From Poindextera sp965277425 (GTDB lineage Bacteria > Pseudomonadota > Alphaproteobacteria > Caulobacterales > Caulobacteraceae): DNA of 64,000 bases. Shown here piece after piece: positions 44,206-52,925 of the stretch. Under the pieces are notes generated by a model. That model was given only the letters and a program-made list of their open reading frames with translations. It was not told the origin of the DNA and did not search any database. Made by a program: the position numbers and the translations under genes. Every line of letters starts with the position of its first letter. Position 1 is the first letter of the stretch. The stretch is from assembly GCA_965277425.1 (NCBI GenBank), contig CBDICR010000007.1:1054001-1118000 (forward strand). The letters are read 5' to 3'.

Positions 44206-45387
44206 CTAGCGAATCGGGCGCGTTGGCGTTGGCGCGGAGGGGATCGGCGGGGCCGGCGGGACGTAGTCGGAAAGCTTGAGCAGTCCCGCCAGGCGCGCTG
44301 CGGCGTCGGCTTCCTCGTCGGCGTAGAAGAGGTTGAAGGCCGGCTCCTTCAGGCGGTCCAGCCAGCCGCCCTGCTCTTTCAGCGACGGCGAACGCGGCGC
44401 GGAGACGCGCAGGACGCCTTCGACGCACTGGCTCGACACCTGACGGCCGAGAAAGGCCGGGCGCGTGCCCGAGTCGATGCCGGACGCCGCCACCGCCCCG
44501 CGATTCAGCCGCTCCGGCGCCAGGGCGTCGGTCTGCGCGCCCAGCATCGGATTGACGCAAAGGATCGGCCGCCCGGCGACCGGCTCGAGGTCGTCGTTCG
44601 CGCCCCAGACCAAGGACCGCTCGAAGACCTGGCGGATGTCGGCCTGGTCGAAGGCGAATTCCTGATTCCAGCCGACGATGCAGCGCGGCTCGCCGGGCCG
44701 CGCGCAGGCGGGCAGCGGCGCCCCGGGCCTGTGGTCGCCGGCGAGCACGGTCGCATCGACCACATAGACCGCCGCCAGCCGGCGAATCAGTTTCGGCCGC
44801 GCGGCGAGCTCCTCGCGCATCAGCCGGTCGACCAGCGTGCCGCCCTGTTCGACGCCGGCCACGATCAACGGCCGGCCCTGGTTGAAGTGGTCGAGGAAAT
44901 AGTCAAAGGCGCGTCGCACGTCGCCATAGGCGAATTGGCGCGCCTCACGGGCGTCATCGCGCAGGGTCAGCGCCGTGTAGAGGCTGGCCTGGCGATAGCG
45001 CGGCGCGAACAGCCGCCCCGTTCGGGCGAAGGGACCGGCATAGTTGGGCAGCATGGTGGTCGCCAGGACGCGGTCGGCCTTGGCGTCGTCGATCGGGCCG
45101 TTCCAGTTGCGTCCGCCATCGAAGGTGGTCGGATGGACGAAGAAGACGTCGGCGGACGGGTTCCCGGCGCCCGGGCTGTCCGGATGCGGCGGTAAAAGCG
45201 CCCAGGACGCCGGCTGGGCGTAGTCCGGCGCCGGCGGCGGCCGGTAGGTCTGGAACGGAATCTTGGGATCGAGCGTCGTCTGCATGATGTCGTGACGCCA
45301 GCGCAGCGCCGCGATGACCATCAGGCCGAGCAGAAGCGCCCCGCCCAGGCGCAGCCCGTCCCTCAAGCTCAACCTGCGTCCGGCCAT
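44206..45387 (-). CDS. DUF3089 alpha/beta-hydrolase-like protein without the nucleophile serine
   Basis: 393 residues. One N-terminal membrane anchor (about 10-28), then a DUF3089 domain: DVFFVHPTTF, AFDYFLDHFNQGRPLIVAGV and a C-terminal part. Family members usually have GHSQG at the nucleophile elbow; here it is GVEQGG (around residue 180), so Ser is replaced by Glu. Probably non-hydrolytic or using different chemistry. Start at the ATG at 45387; a TTG three codons upstream is possible. It lies upstream of no obvious partner; the LPS-sugar genes follow on the same strand. Confidence 0.8.
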   Translation of the reverse strand: MAGRRLSLRDGLRLGGALLLGLMVIAALRWRHDIMQTTLDPKIPFQTYRPPPAPDYAQPASWALLPPHPDSPGAGNPSADVFFVHPTTFDGGRNWNGPIDDAKADRVLATTMLPNYAGPFARTGRLFAPRYRQASLYTALTLRDDAREARQFAYGDVRRAFDYFLDHFNQGRPLIVAGVEQGGTLVDRLMREELAARPKLIRRLAAVYVVDATVLAGDHRPGAPLPACARPGEPRCIVGWNQEFAFDQADIRQVFERSLVWGANDDLEPVAGRPILCVNPMLGAQTDALAPERLNRGAVAASGIDSGTRPAFLGRQVSSQCVEGVLRVSAPRSPSLKEQGGWLDRLKEPAFNLFYADEEADAAARLAGLLKLSDYVPPAPPIPSAPTPTRPIR

Positions 45388-45529
45388 GACGCTCAAGGGT
45401 TACACGAGGCCTTGCTCGTGAGCGAGCGTCAGTGCGGGTGAATGTCGGGCGAGGGAATGCCCGGTGTCGGAAATCGCGCAGGGGCCGCCCCCGGCGATGC
45501 GGCGCTGGACGCTCAGCGCCTTGGCGGGG

Positions 45530-46531
45530 CTAGCGGTAGGGGTCGGGTCTGGCGAGGTAGGACTGGACATAGTCGGCGATCCCATCCTCCAGGCTGGTCA
45601 GCTCCGCCGTATAGCCGGCGGCCCTCAGGCGGCCCATCTCGGCCTGGGTGAAGTACTGATAGTGCGCCCGGATCGCCGGCGGAGTGTCGACGTAAGTGAT
45701 CTTCGCCGGCTGGCCCGCCGCGCGGAACACCGCCTGCGCCAGGTCCTTGAACGAGCGCGCGACGCCGGAACCCAGATTGTAGACGCCGCTGACGGTTTCA
45801 TGCGCCAGGAGCCAGGCGACGACATCGGCCGCATCGCGCACATAGACGAAGTCGCGCTGCTGGCCGCCGTCGGCGTAGCCCTCGCGGTGCGACTTGAACA
45901 GGCTGACGGCCTCGCCCCTGGCGACCTTGGGCCAGATCTGCGCGGCGACCGACGACATCGGCCCCTTGTGGCCCTCGTTCGGCCCATAGACGTTGAAGAA
46001 CTTCAGGCCCGCCCATTGCGGCGGCGCAAAGTCGCGCGCGGCTTGGCGGACGGCGTAGATGTCGAACAGCGCCTTCGACCAGCCGTAGGCGTTGAGCGGG
46101 CGAAGCGCCATCAGCGAGTTCAGGTCGTCGCGGTCGGCGAAGCCCTGGCCGCCGTCGCCATAGGTCGCGCCCGACGAGGCGTAGATCAGCCGCTTTCGCC
46201 GGGCGGCGCACCAGTCGAAGAGGTCGCGCGACAGGCCGAAATTGGTCTGGACGATCTTGTCGGCGTCCGGCTCGGTGGTCGAGGAAACCGCGCCCATGTG
46301 CACGACCGCCTCGACCTCGTCCGCATGCGCCTCCAGCCAGTCGAACATGGCCTCGGGCGCGACGAAATCGCCGATCGGGTGCTTGGCGATGTTGCGCCAC
46401 TTGCCCAGCTCGACCCCGCGCAGCCGGTCGCAGACCACGACGTCGAGATCGCGGTCCTCGGCAAGCCGCGCCACGATGTTCGAGCCGATGAAGCCCGCGC
46501 CGCCGGTGACGAAAATGACGCGCCGGGTCAT
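45530..46531 (-). CDS. hldD: ADP-L-glycero-D-manno-heptose 6-epimerase
   Basis: 333 residues, extended SDR. Nucleotide-binding TGGAGFIGSN at 9-18, catalytic Ser119 region (YASSGATYGDG), Tyr149 and Lys153 (NAYGWSK). KFFNVYGPNEGHKGPMSS is specific for HldD (RfaD). Last step in making the heptose donor for the LPS inner core. It begins 4 bp after hldE. Confidence 0.96.
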   Translation of the reverse strand: MTRRVIFVTGGAGFIGSNIVARLAEDRDLDVVVCDRLRGVELGKWRNIAKHPIGDFVAPEAMFDWLEAHADEVEAVVHMGAVSSTTEPDADKIVQTNFGLSRDLFDWCAARRKRLIYASSGATYGDGGQGFADRDDLNSLMALRPLNAYGWSKALFDIYAVRQAARDFAPPQWAGLKFFNVYGPNEGHKGPMSSVAAQIWPKVARGEAVSLFKSHREGYADGGQQRDFVYVRDAADVVAWLLAHETVSGVYNLGSGVARSFKDLAQAVFRAAGQPAKITYVDTPPAIRAHYQYFTQAEMGRLRAAGYTAELTSLEDGIADYVQSYLARPDPYR

Positions 46532-46535
46532 CCCC

Positions 46536-48035
46536 TTACGCTCCCGACGGCGCTTCGGAGGATTGGACACCTGTGCGCCGCGACAGCCTGGCGATGGCGG
46601 CGGTGGTCGAATAACCCTCGACGATCGGCGCCAGCTTGACCTCGCCGCCCCAGCTCTCGACCGCCTCGTGGCCGACGACGCCTTCGCGGCTGTAGTCGGC
46701 GCCCTTGACCAGCACATCGGGTCGGGCCGCCTCGATCAGGGCGATCGGCGTGTCTTCGTCGAACGGCGCGACCAGGTCGACCGCGGCCAGGCCGCCCAGC
46801 ACCAGCGCGCGGGATTCCAGGTCGTTCACGGGCCGCCCCTCGCCTTTCAGCACGCGCACCGAGCGGTCGCTGTTCAGGCCCACCACCAGCCGGTCGCACC
46901 AGGCCCGCGCCTGGGTCAGATAAGCGACGTGGCCGCGGTGCAGGATGTCGAAACAGCCGTTGGTGAAGCCGATCTTCAGGCCCTGTTCGCGCCAGCGCGC
47001 CACCTCGCGCGCCATGCGCTCCGGCGTGGCGATCTTGGCCTCGGCCGGGGCCTGGTGCTCGGCGACCTCCGCCTCGATCAGCTCGTCCGGCGAGGCGGTC
47101 GCGGTGCCGGCCTTCTGCACGACGACGCTGGCCGCCAGCCCGGCCAGCTCGATCGCCTGTTCCAGTTCGGCGTCACTGGCCAGGGCGGCGCCGAGCGCCG
47201 CCAGCACCGTGTCGCCGGCGCCGGAGGTGTCATAGACCTGCGGCGCGTTGCGGCGAAAATGCCGTGTCGTCCCGTCACGCCGGCCCAGCGACATGCCGTC
47301 GGCCGAACGCGTCGCCAGAACCGCCTTGCAGGGCGATAACTCGAGCGCCCGGGCCAAGGCCGCCTCGACCTCGGCGTCCGAGCCCGTCGGCAGGTCGGTC
47401 GCATAGGCCAGCTCGGCGGCGTTCGGCTTGACCAGGTCGGCGGCGCCGTAGCGGGCGAAGGACCGGGCCTTGGAGTCGACGATCAGCCGGGCGCCTTGGC
47501 GTCTGGCCGCCGCGTGGCAGGCCTCGATCACCGCCGCGGTCACCACGCCCTTGCCGTAGTCGGAAATCAGGATGGCGCCGGCGCCGGCCGCGGCGTTCTC
47601 GATGGCGCGGATCAGCTGGGCCTCGACCTCGCCGGCGATGGCGTGTCTGGCCTCGTCGTCGACGCGCAGGAGCTGTTGACCGGCGGAGACGAAGCGGGCC
47701 TTCACCGTGGTCGGACGATCGGGATCGGTGACCAGGAAGCCTTCGACGCCGGTCTCGCCCGCCAGCAGGCGCAGCGCCTCGCGCCCGGCCCCGTCCTTGC
47801 CGATCACCCCGACCAGGCGGGCCTCGGCGCCGAGCGAGGCGACGTTGCGCGCCACATTGCCCGCCGCGCCCAGCATGACGACCTCGTGGGCGCGGCTCAT
47901 GACCGGGATCGGCGCCTCGGGCGAGATGCGGGAGACCTCGCCATAGACGAAGCGGTCGACCATCAGGTCGCCGACGCAGGCCACCTTGGCGCCGCCCACG
48001 GCGCTCAGCAGGGACTGGAGGCTGATCAGGTCCAT
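46536..48035 (-). CDS. hldE: Bifunctional heptose-7-phosphate kinase / heptose-1-phosphate adenylyltransferase
   Basis: 499 residues. N-terminal PfkB-type kinase (residues about 1-320; VGDLMVDRFVYGEVSRISPE, DTSGAGDTVLAAL) and C-terminal nucleotidyltransferase (about 345-480; IGFTNGCFDILHRGHVAYLT with the HxGH motif). Forms ADP-D-glycero-beta-D-manno-heptose with GmhB acting between the two steps; gmhA/gmhB are not in this window. Operon with hldD. Confidence 0.96.
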   Translation of the reverse strand: MDLISLQSLLSAVGGAKVACVGDLMVDRFVYGEVSRISPEAPIPVMSRAHEVVMLGAAGNVARNVASLGAEARLVGVIGKDGAGREALRLLAGETGVEGFLVTDPDRPTTVKARFVSAGQQLLRVDDEARHAIAGEVEAQLIRAIENAAAGAGAILISDYGKGVVTAAVIEACHAAARRQGARLIVDSKARSFARYGAADLVKPNAAELAYATDLPTGSDAEVEAALARALELSPCKAVLATRSADGMSLGRRDGTTRHFRRNAPQVYDTSGAGDTVLAALGAALASDAELEQAIELAGLAASVVVQKAGTATASPDELIEAEVAEHQAPAEAKIATPERMAREVARWREQGLKIGFTNGCFDILHRGHVAYLTQARAWCDRLVVGLNSDRSVRVLKGEGRPVNDLESRALVLGGLAAVDLVAPFDEDTPIALIEAARPDVLVKGADYSREGVVGHEAVESWGGEVKLAPIVEGYSTTAAIARLSRRTGVQSSEAPSGA

Positions 48036-48117
48036 CGCGGCGCCAGGGTGTCAGGCCTTGCGCCGGCGCCGTCAAGCCGCAAGGCTAGCCGTTCAGGGCC
48101 GGGCCGATCTTAAAATC

Positions 48118-48221
48118 CGTCATCCCCCGCTGGAGCCGCAAAGCGGCGGAATGCGGGGGACCCATGAACACTGATCCATGACGGTGACCATGGGTGGCCC
48201 GGACAAGCCGGGCCATGACGG
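48118..48221. repeat. 105-bp interspersed repeat, copy B
   Basis: Begins CCGTCATCCCCCGCTGGAGC and ends GACAAGCCGGGCCATGACGG; inner hairpins CCGCAAAGCGG and CATGGTCACCGTCATGG-like segments. About 80 percent identical to 34771-34877 over its whole length. Lies between hldE and kdsA, whose 226-bp gap it half fills. Confidence 0.82.
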
Positions 48222-48261
48222 GTGCGATTACCGGCAATCGTCGCCGCGCAGGGGATGTGCG

Positions 48262-49113
48262 CTAGCCGCGCACGGCGGCGTGGACGGCTTTCAGCCGGGC
48301 CAGGAGCGGGCCGGCGGCCTCCAGCGGCAGGCAGCTTGGGCCGTCGCAGAGCGCCTTGTCCGGATCGGGATGGAACTCCAGGAAGACCCCGTCGGCGCCC
48401 GCCGCGACCGCCGCCATGGCGATGATCGGCACGCCTTCGCGCCGGCCGCCCGCCGAGGCGCCATTGGTCATCGGATTGGCGCCGGGCAGCTGCACCGCAT
48501 GGGTGGCGTCGATGGTCACCGGCACGCCCAGCGCCTTCATCTCGGGGATGCCCAGCATGTCGACGACCAGGTTGTTGTAGCCGAACGAGACCCCGCGCTC
48601 GCACAGGATGGTCAGGTCGGTCGCAACCGCCTCCTTGATCTTGTCGATGATGTTGCGGCCGTCCAGGGGCGCGAGGAACTGGCCCTTCTTGACGTGCAGC
48701 CAGCCGCCGGACCGCTGCACGGCCCTGGCCGCGGCGACCACCAGATCGGTCTGGCGGCAGAGAAAGGCCGGAATCTGCACCACATCGGCGACCTCGGAGA
48801 CCGGATCGACCTGGTCGATCTCGTGGATGTCGGTGGCGATGGGAACGCCCAGCTTGGCCTTGACCTCGGCCAGCATGGCCAGGCCGCGTTCGAGGCCCGG
48901 TCCGCGATAGCTTTGCATCGACGAGCGGTTGGCCTTGTCGAAGCTCGCCTTGAATATGAACGGCAGGCCGAGCGCGCTGGTTTCGGCCTTGAGCCGTCGC
49001 GCGGTCTCCAGCGCCAGGTCGAGATCCTCCAGCACGTTCAGGCCGGCGATGCAGACCAGGGGCTGGCCCTCGCCGATCGCCAGATTCCACGTTTTCAGAT
49101 GCAGCAGGGCCAT
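48262..49113 (-). CDS. kdsA: 3-deoxy-8-phosphooctulonate synthase
   Basis: 283 residues, TIM-barrel aldolase. FKASFDKANRSS, KLGVPIATDIHE, VVQIPAFLCRQTDLV and KKGQFLAP are the KDO8P-synthase signature; ERGVSFGYNNLVVDML matches the family, with Asn rather than Cys near the N-terminus (AGLNVLED), so metal-independence is possible. Makes KDO-8-phosphate from arabinose-5-phosphate and PEP for LPS. Divergent from the flavoprotein gene. Confidence 0.96.
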   Translation of the reverse strand: MALLHLKTWNLAIGEGQPLVCIAGLNVLEDLDLALETARRLKAETSALGLPFIFKASFDKANRSSMQSYRGPGLERGLAMLAEVKAKLGVPIATDIHEIDQVDPVSEVADVVQIPAFLCRQTDLVVAAARAVQRSGGWLHVKKGQFLAPLDGRNIIDKIKEAVATDLTILCERGVSFGYNNLVVDMLGIPEMKALGVPVTIDATHAVQLPGANPMTNGASAGGRREGVPIIAMAAVAAGADGVFLEFHPDPDKALCDGPSCLPLEAAGPLLARLKAVHAAVRG

Positions 49114-49147
49114 GCGGTAGTCTTGAACCTCCTTTTGCGTCGGGGGT

Positions 49148-49177
49148 TGATCCGATCACGTGACGCGACCGTAGAAC
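49148..49177 (+). promoter_or_regulatory. Candidate ECF-sigma promoter of the flavoprotein/DUF1365/Cfa operon
   Basis: TGATCC (49148-49153), 18-bp spacer, TAGAAC (49172-49177). The -35 is identical to the RpoE/ChrR-type promoter element (TGATCC-N18-TAAGA) described in Rhodobacter, where a similar amine-oxidase/Cfa gene set is in the singlet-oxygen regulon. The -10 matches only partly. The start codon is 48 bp downstream. Confidence 0.45.
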
Positions 49178-49224
49178 TGACGCGGCCACCGGCAGGGCAC
49201 AAGTGGCCAGAGGGAATATGGTCG

Positions 49225-50541
49225 ATGCGGATAGCGGTTATCGGATCGGGCGTCTCGGGCCTCGGCGCGGCCTATGCCCTGAAAGACGCCCGCGATGTCG
49301 TGATCTACGAAAAAGAGACGCGGCTCGGCGGCCACGCCCGCACCGTGACCATCGACTATGACGGGACCGCGATCGACGTCGATACCGGCTTCATCGTCTA
49401 CAACGACAGGAACTATCCCAACCTGGTCGGCCTGTTCGAGGCGCTGGGCGTCGACAGCCTGAAGACCGACATGAGCTTCGCCTTCGCCGGGCGCGGGGTC
49501 GAATGGTCCTCGAACTTCCCCACCGGCGTCTTCGCGCAAAAGCGCAATCTGGCCAGCCCGCGCTTCCTGCGGATGCTCGCCGATATCAACCGGTTCAACC
49601 GTCTCGCGCCGGCCGACCTGGACTCGGGCCGGCTGGAAAACCTCACCGTCGGCGGCTACCTGCACAGGCTCGGCCTCGGCTCGGAATTTCGCGACAACTA
49701 TCTGTTGCCCATGGGCGCGGCGATCTGGTCGACCACCGATTGCGGCGTCGCCGAAGCGCCGGCGGAAAGCTTCATCAGCTTCTTCGCCAACCACAACCTC
49801 CTGCAGATGGCCCAGCCCAAATGGCGCACGGTCAAGGGCGGCAGCCGCACCTATGTCGATCGTCTCGCCGCCCTGCTCGGACCTCGGGTCCGCGCCGGAA
49901 CCGGGGCCGTGCGCCTGCGTCGCGGGGCGAAAGGCGTCGAGGTGACGGACGAACGCGGCGGTGTCGAATGGTTCGACCAGGCCATTCTCGCCTGCCATTC
50001 GGACCAGTCGCTGCGGCTGCTTCAGGACGCCGACGCCGAAGAGCGGGCCTTCCTGGGCGCCGTCCGATACGCACCCAACAAGGCCTATCTGCACCGCGAC
50101 CCGCGCCTTATGCCCAGGCGCCGGGCGGCCTGGGGCAGCTGGAACGCCATATCCGGCGAGACCGGCGGCGGCGCGCTGACCTATTGGATGAACAGCCTGC
50201 AGAAGATCGATCGGCGGCGGCCGCTGTTCGTCAGCCTGAACCCCGATACGCCGCCCGACCCGGCCCTGACCTTCGAGGCGTTCGACTGCGAGCATCCGCA
50301 GTTCGACACGATGGCCCTAGCGGCTCAACGGCGGATCGGCCGCATCCAGGGTCGCGGCGGCGTCTGGTACGCCGGCGCCTGGCTCGGCCACGGCTTTCAC
50401 GAAGACGGCCTGACCGCCGGCCTGCGCGCAGGCCTGGCCCTGGGCGGCGCGGTCCCCTGGAATTTCGTCGATCACCGCCTTCCCAGCGATCCGCCGCCGG
50501 CGCCCAGCCTCGCGGCGCCCGCCCGCAAGGCCGCCGCGTGA
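49225..50541 (+). CDS. FAD-dependent amine-oxidase-like protein
   Basis: 438 residues. N-terminal FAD-binding GSGVSGLGAAYAL with ADP-binding acidic residue (VIYEKETRLGGHARTV) and a C-terminal GAWLGHGFHEDGL flavin motif. The family is found next to DUF1365 and Cfa-type genes; members are believed to act on fatty acyl chains or related lipids. Ribosome site GAGGGA. Its stop overlaps the next start (GTGA). Confidence 0.9.
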   Translation: MRIAVIGSGVSGLGAAYALKDARDVVIYEKETRLGGHARTVTIDYDGTAIDVDTGFIVYNDRNYPNLVGLFEALGVDSLKTDMSFAFAGRGVEWSSNFPTGVFAQKRNLASPRFLRMLADINRFNRLAPADLDSGRLENLTVGGYLHRLGLGSEFRDNYLLPMGAAIWSTTDCGVAEAPAESFISFFANHNLLQMAQPKWRTVKGGSRTYVDRLAALLGPRVRAGTGAVRLRRGAKGVEVTDERGGVEWFDQAILACHSDQSLRLLQDADAEERAFLGAVRYAPNKAYLHRDPRLMPRRRAAWGSWNAISGETGGGALTYWMNSLQKIDRRRPLFVSLNPDTPPDPALTFEAFDCEHPQFDTMALAAQRRIGRIQGRGGVWYAGAWLGHGFHEDGLTAGLRAGLALGGAVPWNFVDHRLPSDPPPAPSLAAPARKAAA

Positions 50542-51320
50542 CGCCGGCCGCCAGTCTCTATGTCGGCAAGACCACCCACGCGCGCCTGGGGCCGCGGCCG
50601 CACCGGTTCAGCTATGGCCTCTTCCAGCTGCTGATCGATATCGACCGGATAGAGGACGCCGTGCGCGGCCTTGGCCTGTTGCGCCATGGCCGGTTCGGTG
50701 TCTTCTCGTTCGACGAGCGCGACCATGGCGCCCGCGACGGCTCGCCCCTGCGGGCCTGGGTCGAGGCCAAGCTGGCCGCGGCCGGGCTCGTCGTCAGCGC
50801 CAAGCGCATCCGCCTGCTTTCCTTTCCGCGCATGCTGGGCTTCGTCTTCAATCCGATCTCGATCCTCTTTGTCGAGGACGGCCAAGGACGGCTGGAGGCG
50901 GTGATCTATGAGGTGAACAACACCTTCGGCCAGACCCACGCCTATGTCGCGCCGGCCGCCGGCGGCGCGTGCGAGCGCCAGGAGGCCGACAAGAAGCTCT
51001 ATGTCTCGCCCTTCTATCGCGTCGAGGGAGTCTATCGCTTTCTGGTCACCCCGCCGGCGGAGACCTTCAATCTGGTCATCGCCAAGTCCGTCGGCGGCCA
51101 TCCCGACTTCACCGCGACCTTGGCCTCCGAGCGGCGAGAACTGACCGACGCGGCGCTGTTGAAGCTCTTCTTCGCCATGCCCTTGATGACCCTCGGCGTC
51201 GTGGCCGCGATCCATTGGCAGGCCGTCATCCTGTGGCTGAAAGGCGCGCCGTTCAGCCCCCGCCCGCCCGGTCCGCGAACTGGCGTGAGCCTGGGCCGTG
51301 CATCGGCTCCCACTTCATGA
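50538..51320 (+). CDS. DUF1365 family protein
   Basis: 260 residues. SLYVGKTTHARLGPRPHRFS, YGLFQLLIDID, LGFVFNPISILFV and VNNTFGQTHAYV are typical of DUF1365. A hydrophobic C-terminal stretch (FFAMPLMTLGVVAAIHWQAV) suggests membrane association. Biochemical function is not settled; co-occurrence with the flavoprotein and Cfa-type enzyme suggests a lipid-modification step. GTG start overlaps the preceding gene. Confidence 0.9.
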   Translation: MTPAASLYVGKTTHARLGPRPHRFSYGLFQLLIDIDRIEDAVRGLGLLRHGRFGVFSFDERDHGARDGSPLRAWVEAKLAAAGLVVSAKRIRLLSFPRMLGFVFNPISILFVEDGQGRLEAVIYEVNNTFGQTHAYVAPAAGGACERQEADKKLYVSPFYRVEGVYRFLVTPPAETFNLVIAKSVGGHPDFTATLASERRELTDAALLKLFFAMPLMTLGVVAAIHWQAVILWLKGAPFSPRPPGPRTGVSLGRASAPTS

Positions 51321-51357
51321 CATTCTGCGGTGGGATAGCGGAAAAAGGGGCGGCGTC

Positions 51358-52599
51358 ATGAGCGACCTCACCCAAACGCGGACGGCCGAAGCGGTCTTCA
51401 GGGACCTACCGGATCTGCGCAAGGCGCCGGCGGTCTTCAGGGCCGCGCTGGCGATCGCCGCCCGCAACTGGCTGTGGGGATCGATCACCCTGACCCTCCC
51501 CTCGGGCCGCGAGATTCCGATTCGCGGAAGTCAGCCCGGCCCGGACGCCCGGGTGATCATCCACGATTTCCGCTGCATGCGCCGCGTCATGGCCGCGGGC
51601 GACATCGGTTTCGCCGAAGGCTTCATGGCCGGCGAATGGGAGACGCCCGACCTGACCGCGGTGCTGGAGTCCGCCAGCCTCAACTTCGACCGCCTGGAAA
51701 CGCTGGTGGACGGCAATCTGATCATGCGGGCGTTCAACTACCTCGCCCATGCGCTGCACTCCAACACCCGCGGCGGCGCCAAGCGCAACATTCACGCCCA
51801 TTACGACCTCGGCAACGCCTTCTATGAGCGCTGGCTGGATCGGACGATGACCTATTCGTCGGCCTGGTTCGAACGCGCCGGTCAGCCGCTCGCCGACGCC
51901 CAGCGGCACAAATACGCCGAGCTGGCGCGCGGCATGGGGCTGGCGGCGAACCACCACGTGCTCGAGATCGGCTGCGGCTGGGGCGGCTTCGCCGAGTTCG
52001 CCGCGCGCGAGGTCGGGGCGCGAGTGACCGGCGTCACCATCTCGCGCGAACAGTACGACTTCGCCAGAAAACGCCTGTTCGAAGCTGGTCTGGCCGAGAA
52101 AGCCGATATCCAGCTCATCGACTATCGCGACGTCGAGGGGCAGTTCGACCGTGTCGCCTCGATCGAGATGTTCGAGGCGGTGGGCGAGCGCTACTGGCCG
52201 GCCTATTTCGAGAAGATCCACAGCGCGCTGGCGCCGGGCGGCCAGGCGGGGCTGCAGATCATCACCATCCGCGACGAGTTCTTCGACCAGTACCGCAGCC
52301 GCGCCGACTTCATCCAGAAATACGTCTTTCCAGGCGGCATGCTGGGTTCGGAAAAGCGGCTGCGGCAGGAGACCGATCGCGCCGGCCTTCAATGGCGCAA
52401 CCTCGCCCGTTTCGGCCAGCACTATGCCGAGACGCTGCGCCAGTGGGCCGAGCGGTTCGAGGCCAACTGGGACGAGGTCGCGCCGCTGGGCTTCGACGAG
52501 CGGTTCCGCAAGCTCTGGCGCTTCTACCTCAGCTATTGCGAAGCCGGTTTCCGCAGCGGGCGCACCAATGTGGTGCAACTGACCCTGGGCAAGGCGTAA
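51358..52599 (+). CDS. Cyclopropane-fatty-acyl-phospholipid synthase-type methyltransferase
   Basis: 413 residues. N-terminal lipid-binding part with GDIGFAEGFMAGEWETPDL, then the SAM domain: AHYDLGNAFYERWLDRTMTY, SSAWF, VLEIGCGWGGFAEFAA and FIQKYVFPGGMLGS. It transfers a methylene or methyl group from SAM to unsaturated acyl chains. Because it travels with the flavoprotein and DUF1365 genes rather than alone, a product other than a plain cyclopropane fatty acid (for example methylated or furan-type acyl chains) is possible. Start chosen at the ATG with AAAGGGG upstream. Confidence 0.9.
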   Translation: MSDLTQTRTAEAVFRDLPDLRKAPAVFRAALAIAARNWLWGSITLTLPSGREIPIRGSQPGPDARVIIHDFRCMRRVMAAGDIGFAEGFMAGEWETPDLTAVLESASLNFDRLETLVDGNLIMRAFNYLAHALHSNTRGGAKRNIHAHYDLGNAFYERWLDRTMTYSSAWFERAGQPLADAQRHKYAELARGMGLAANHHVLEIGCGWGGFAEFAAREVGARVTGVTISREQYDFARKRLFEAGLAEKADIQLIDYRDVEGQFDRVASIEMFEAVGERYWPAYFEKIHSALAPGGQAGLQIITIRDEFFDQYRSRADFIQKYVFPGGMLGSEKRLRQETDRAGLQWRNLARFGQHYAETLRQWAERFEANWDEVAPLGFDERFRKLWRFYLSYCEAGFRSGRTNVVQLTLGKA

Positions 52600-52660
52600 G
52601 CAGACTTGTCTGGGCTCGCCAAGAGGAGTCGAGCTCCGGTCGTTGCTAGAACCCGCTCGG

Positions 52661-52813
52661 AACCCTTCCCGTTGGCGGATGGGGGAAGGGCAGGGTTGGT
52701 GTTCACTGGACGATGTGGTTAGGACGCCAGTGGGTGCGGAGCCCATCAGCGCCCATCACCGAAACTCCGCGGCCACACCCCCACCCAACCCTCCCCCATC
52801 GAGGGGGAGGGCT
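52661..52813. repeat. Palindromic element, copy 5, in the 326-bp gap after the Cfa gene
   Basis: About 153 bp: left arm AACCCTTCCCGTTGGCGGAT followed by GGGGGAAGGGCAGGGTTGG; right arm CACACCCCCACCCAACCCTC followed by CCCCATCGAGGGGGAGGGC. The right arm is almost identical to the complement of copy 1's left arm. The remaining parts of the gap (52600-52660 and 52814-52925) show nothing beyond the ribosome site of the next gene. Confidence 0.83.
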
Positions 52814-52925
52814 TTTCCAACACACCACCTATCGGAGGCTTCCCACCCGCCAACGGGTAGGGTCCAAAGGTCTGGGCGATCTTCGATCGGCTCGTTACAC
52901 TCTTCGCGAAAAGGAGGTCTTCTCC

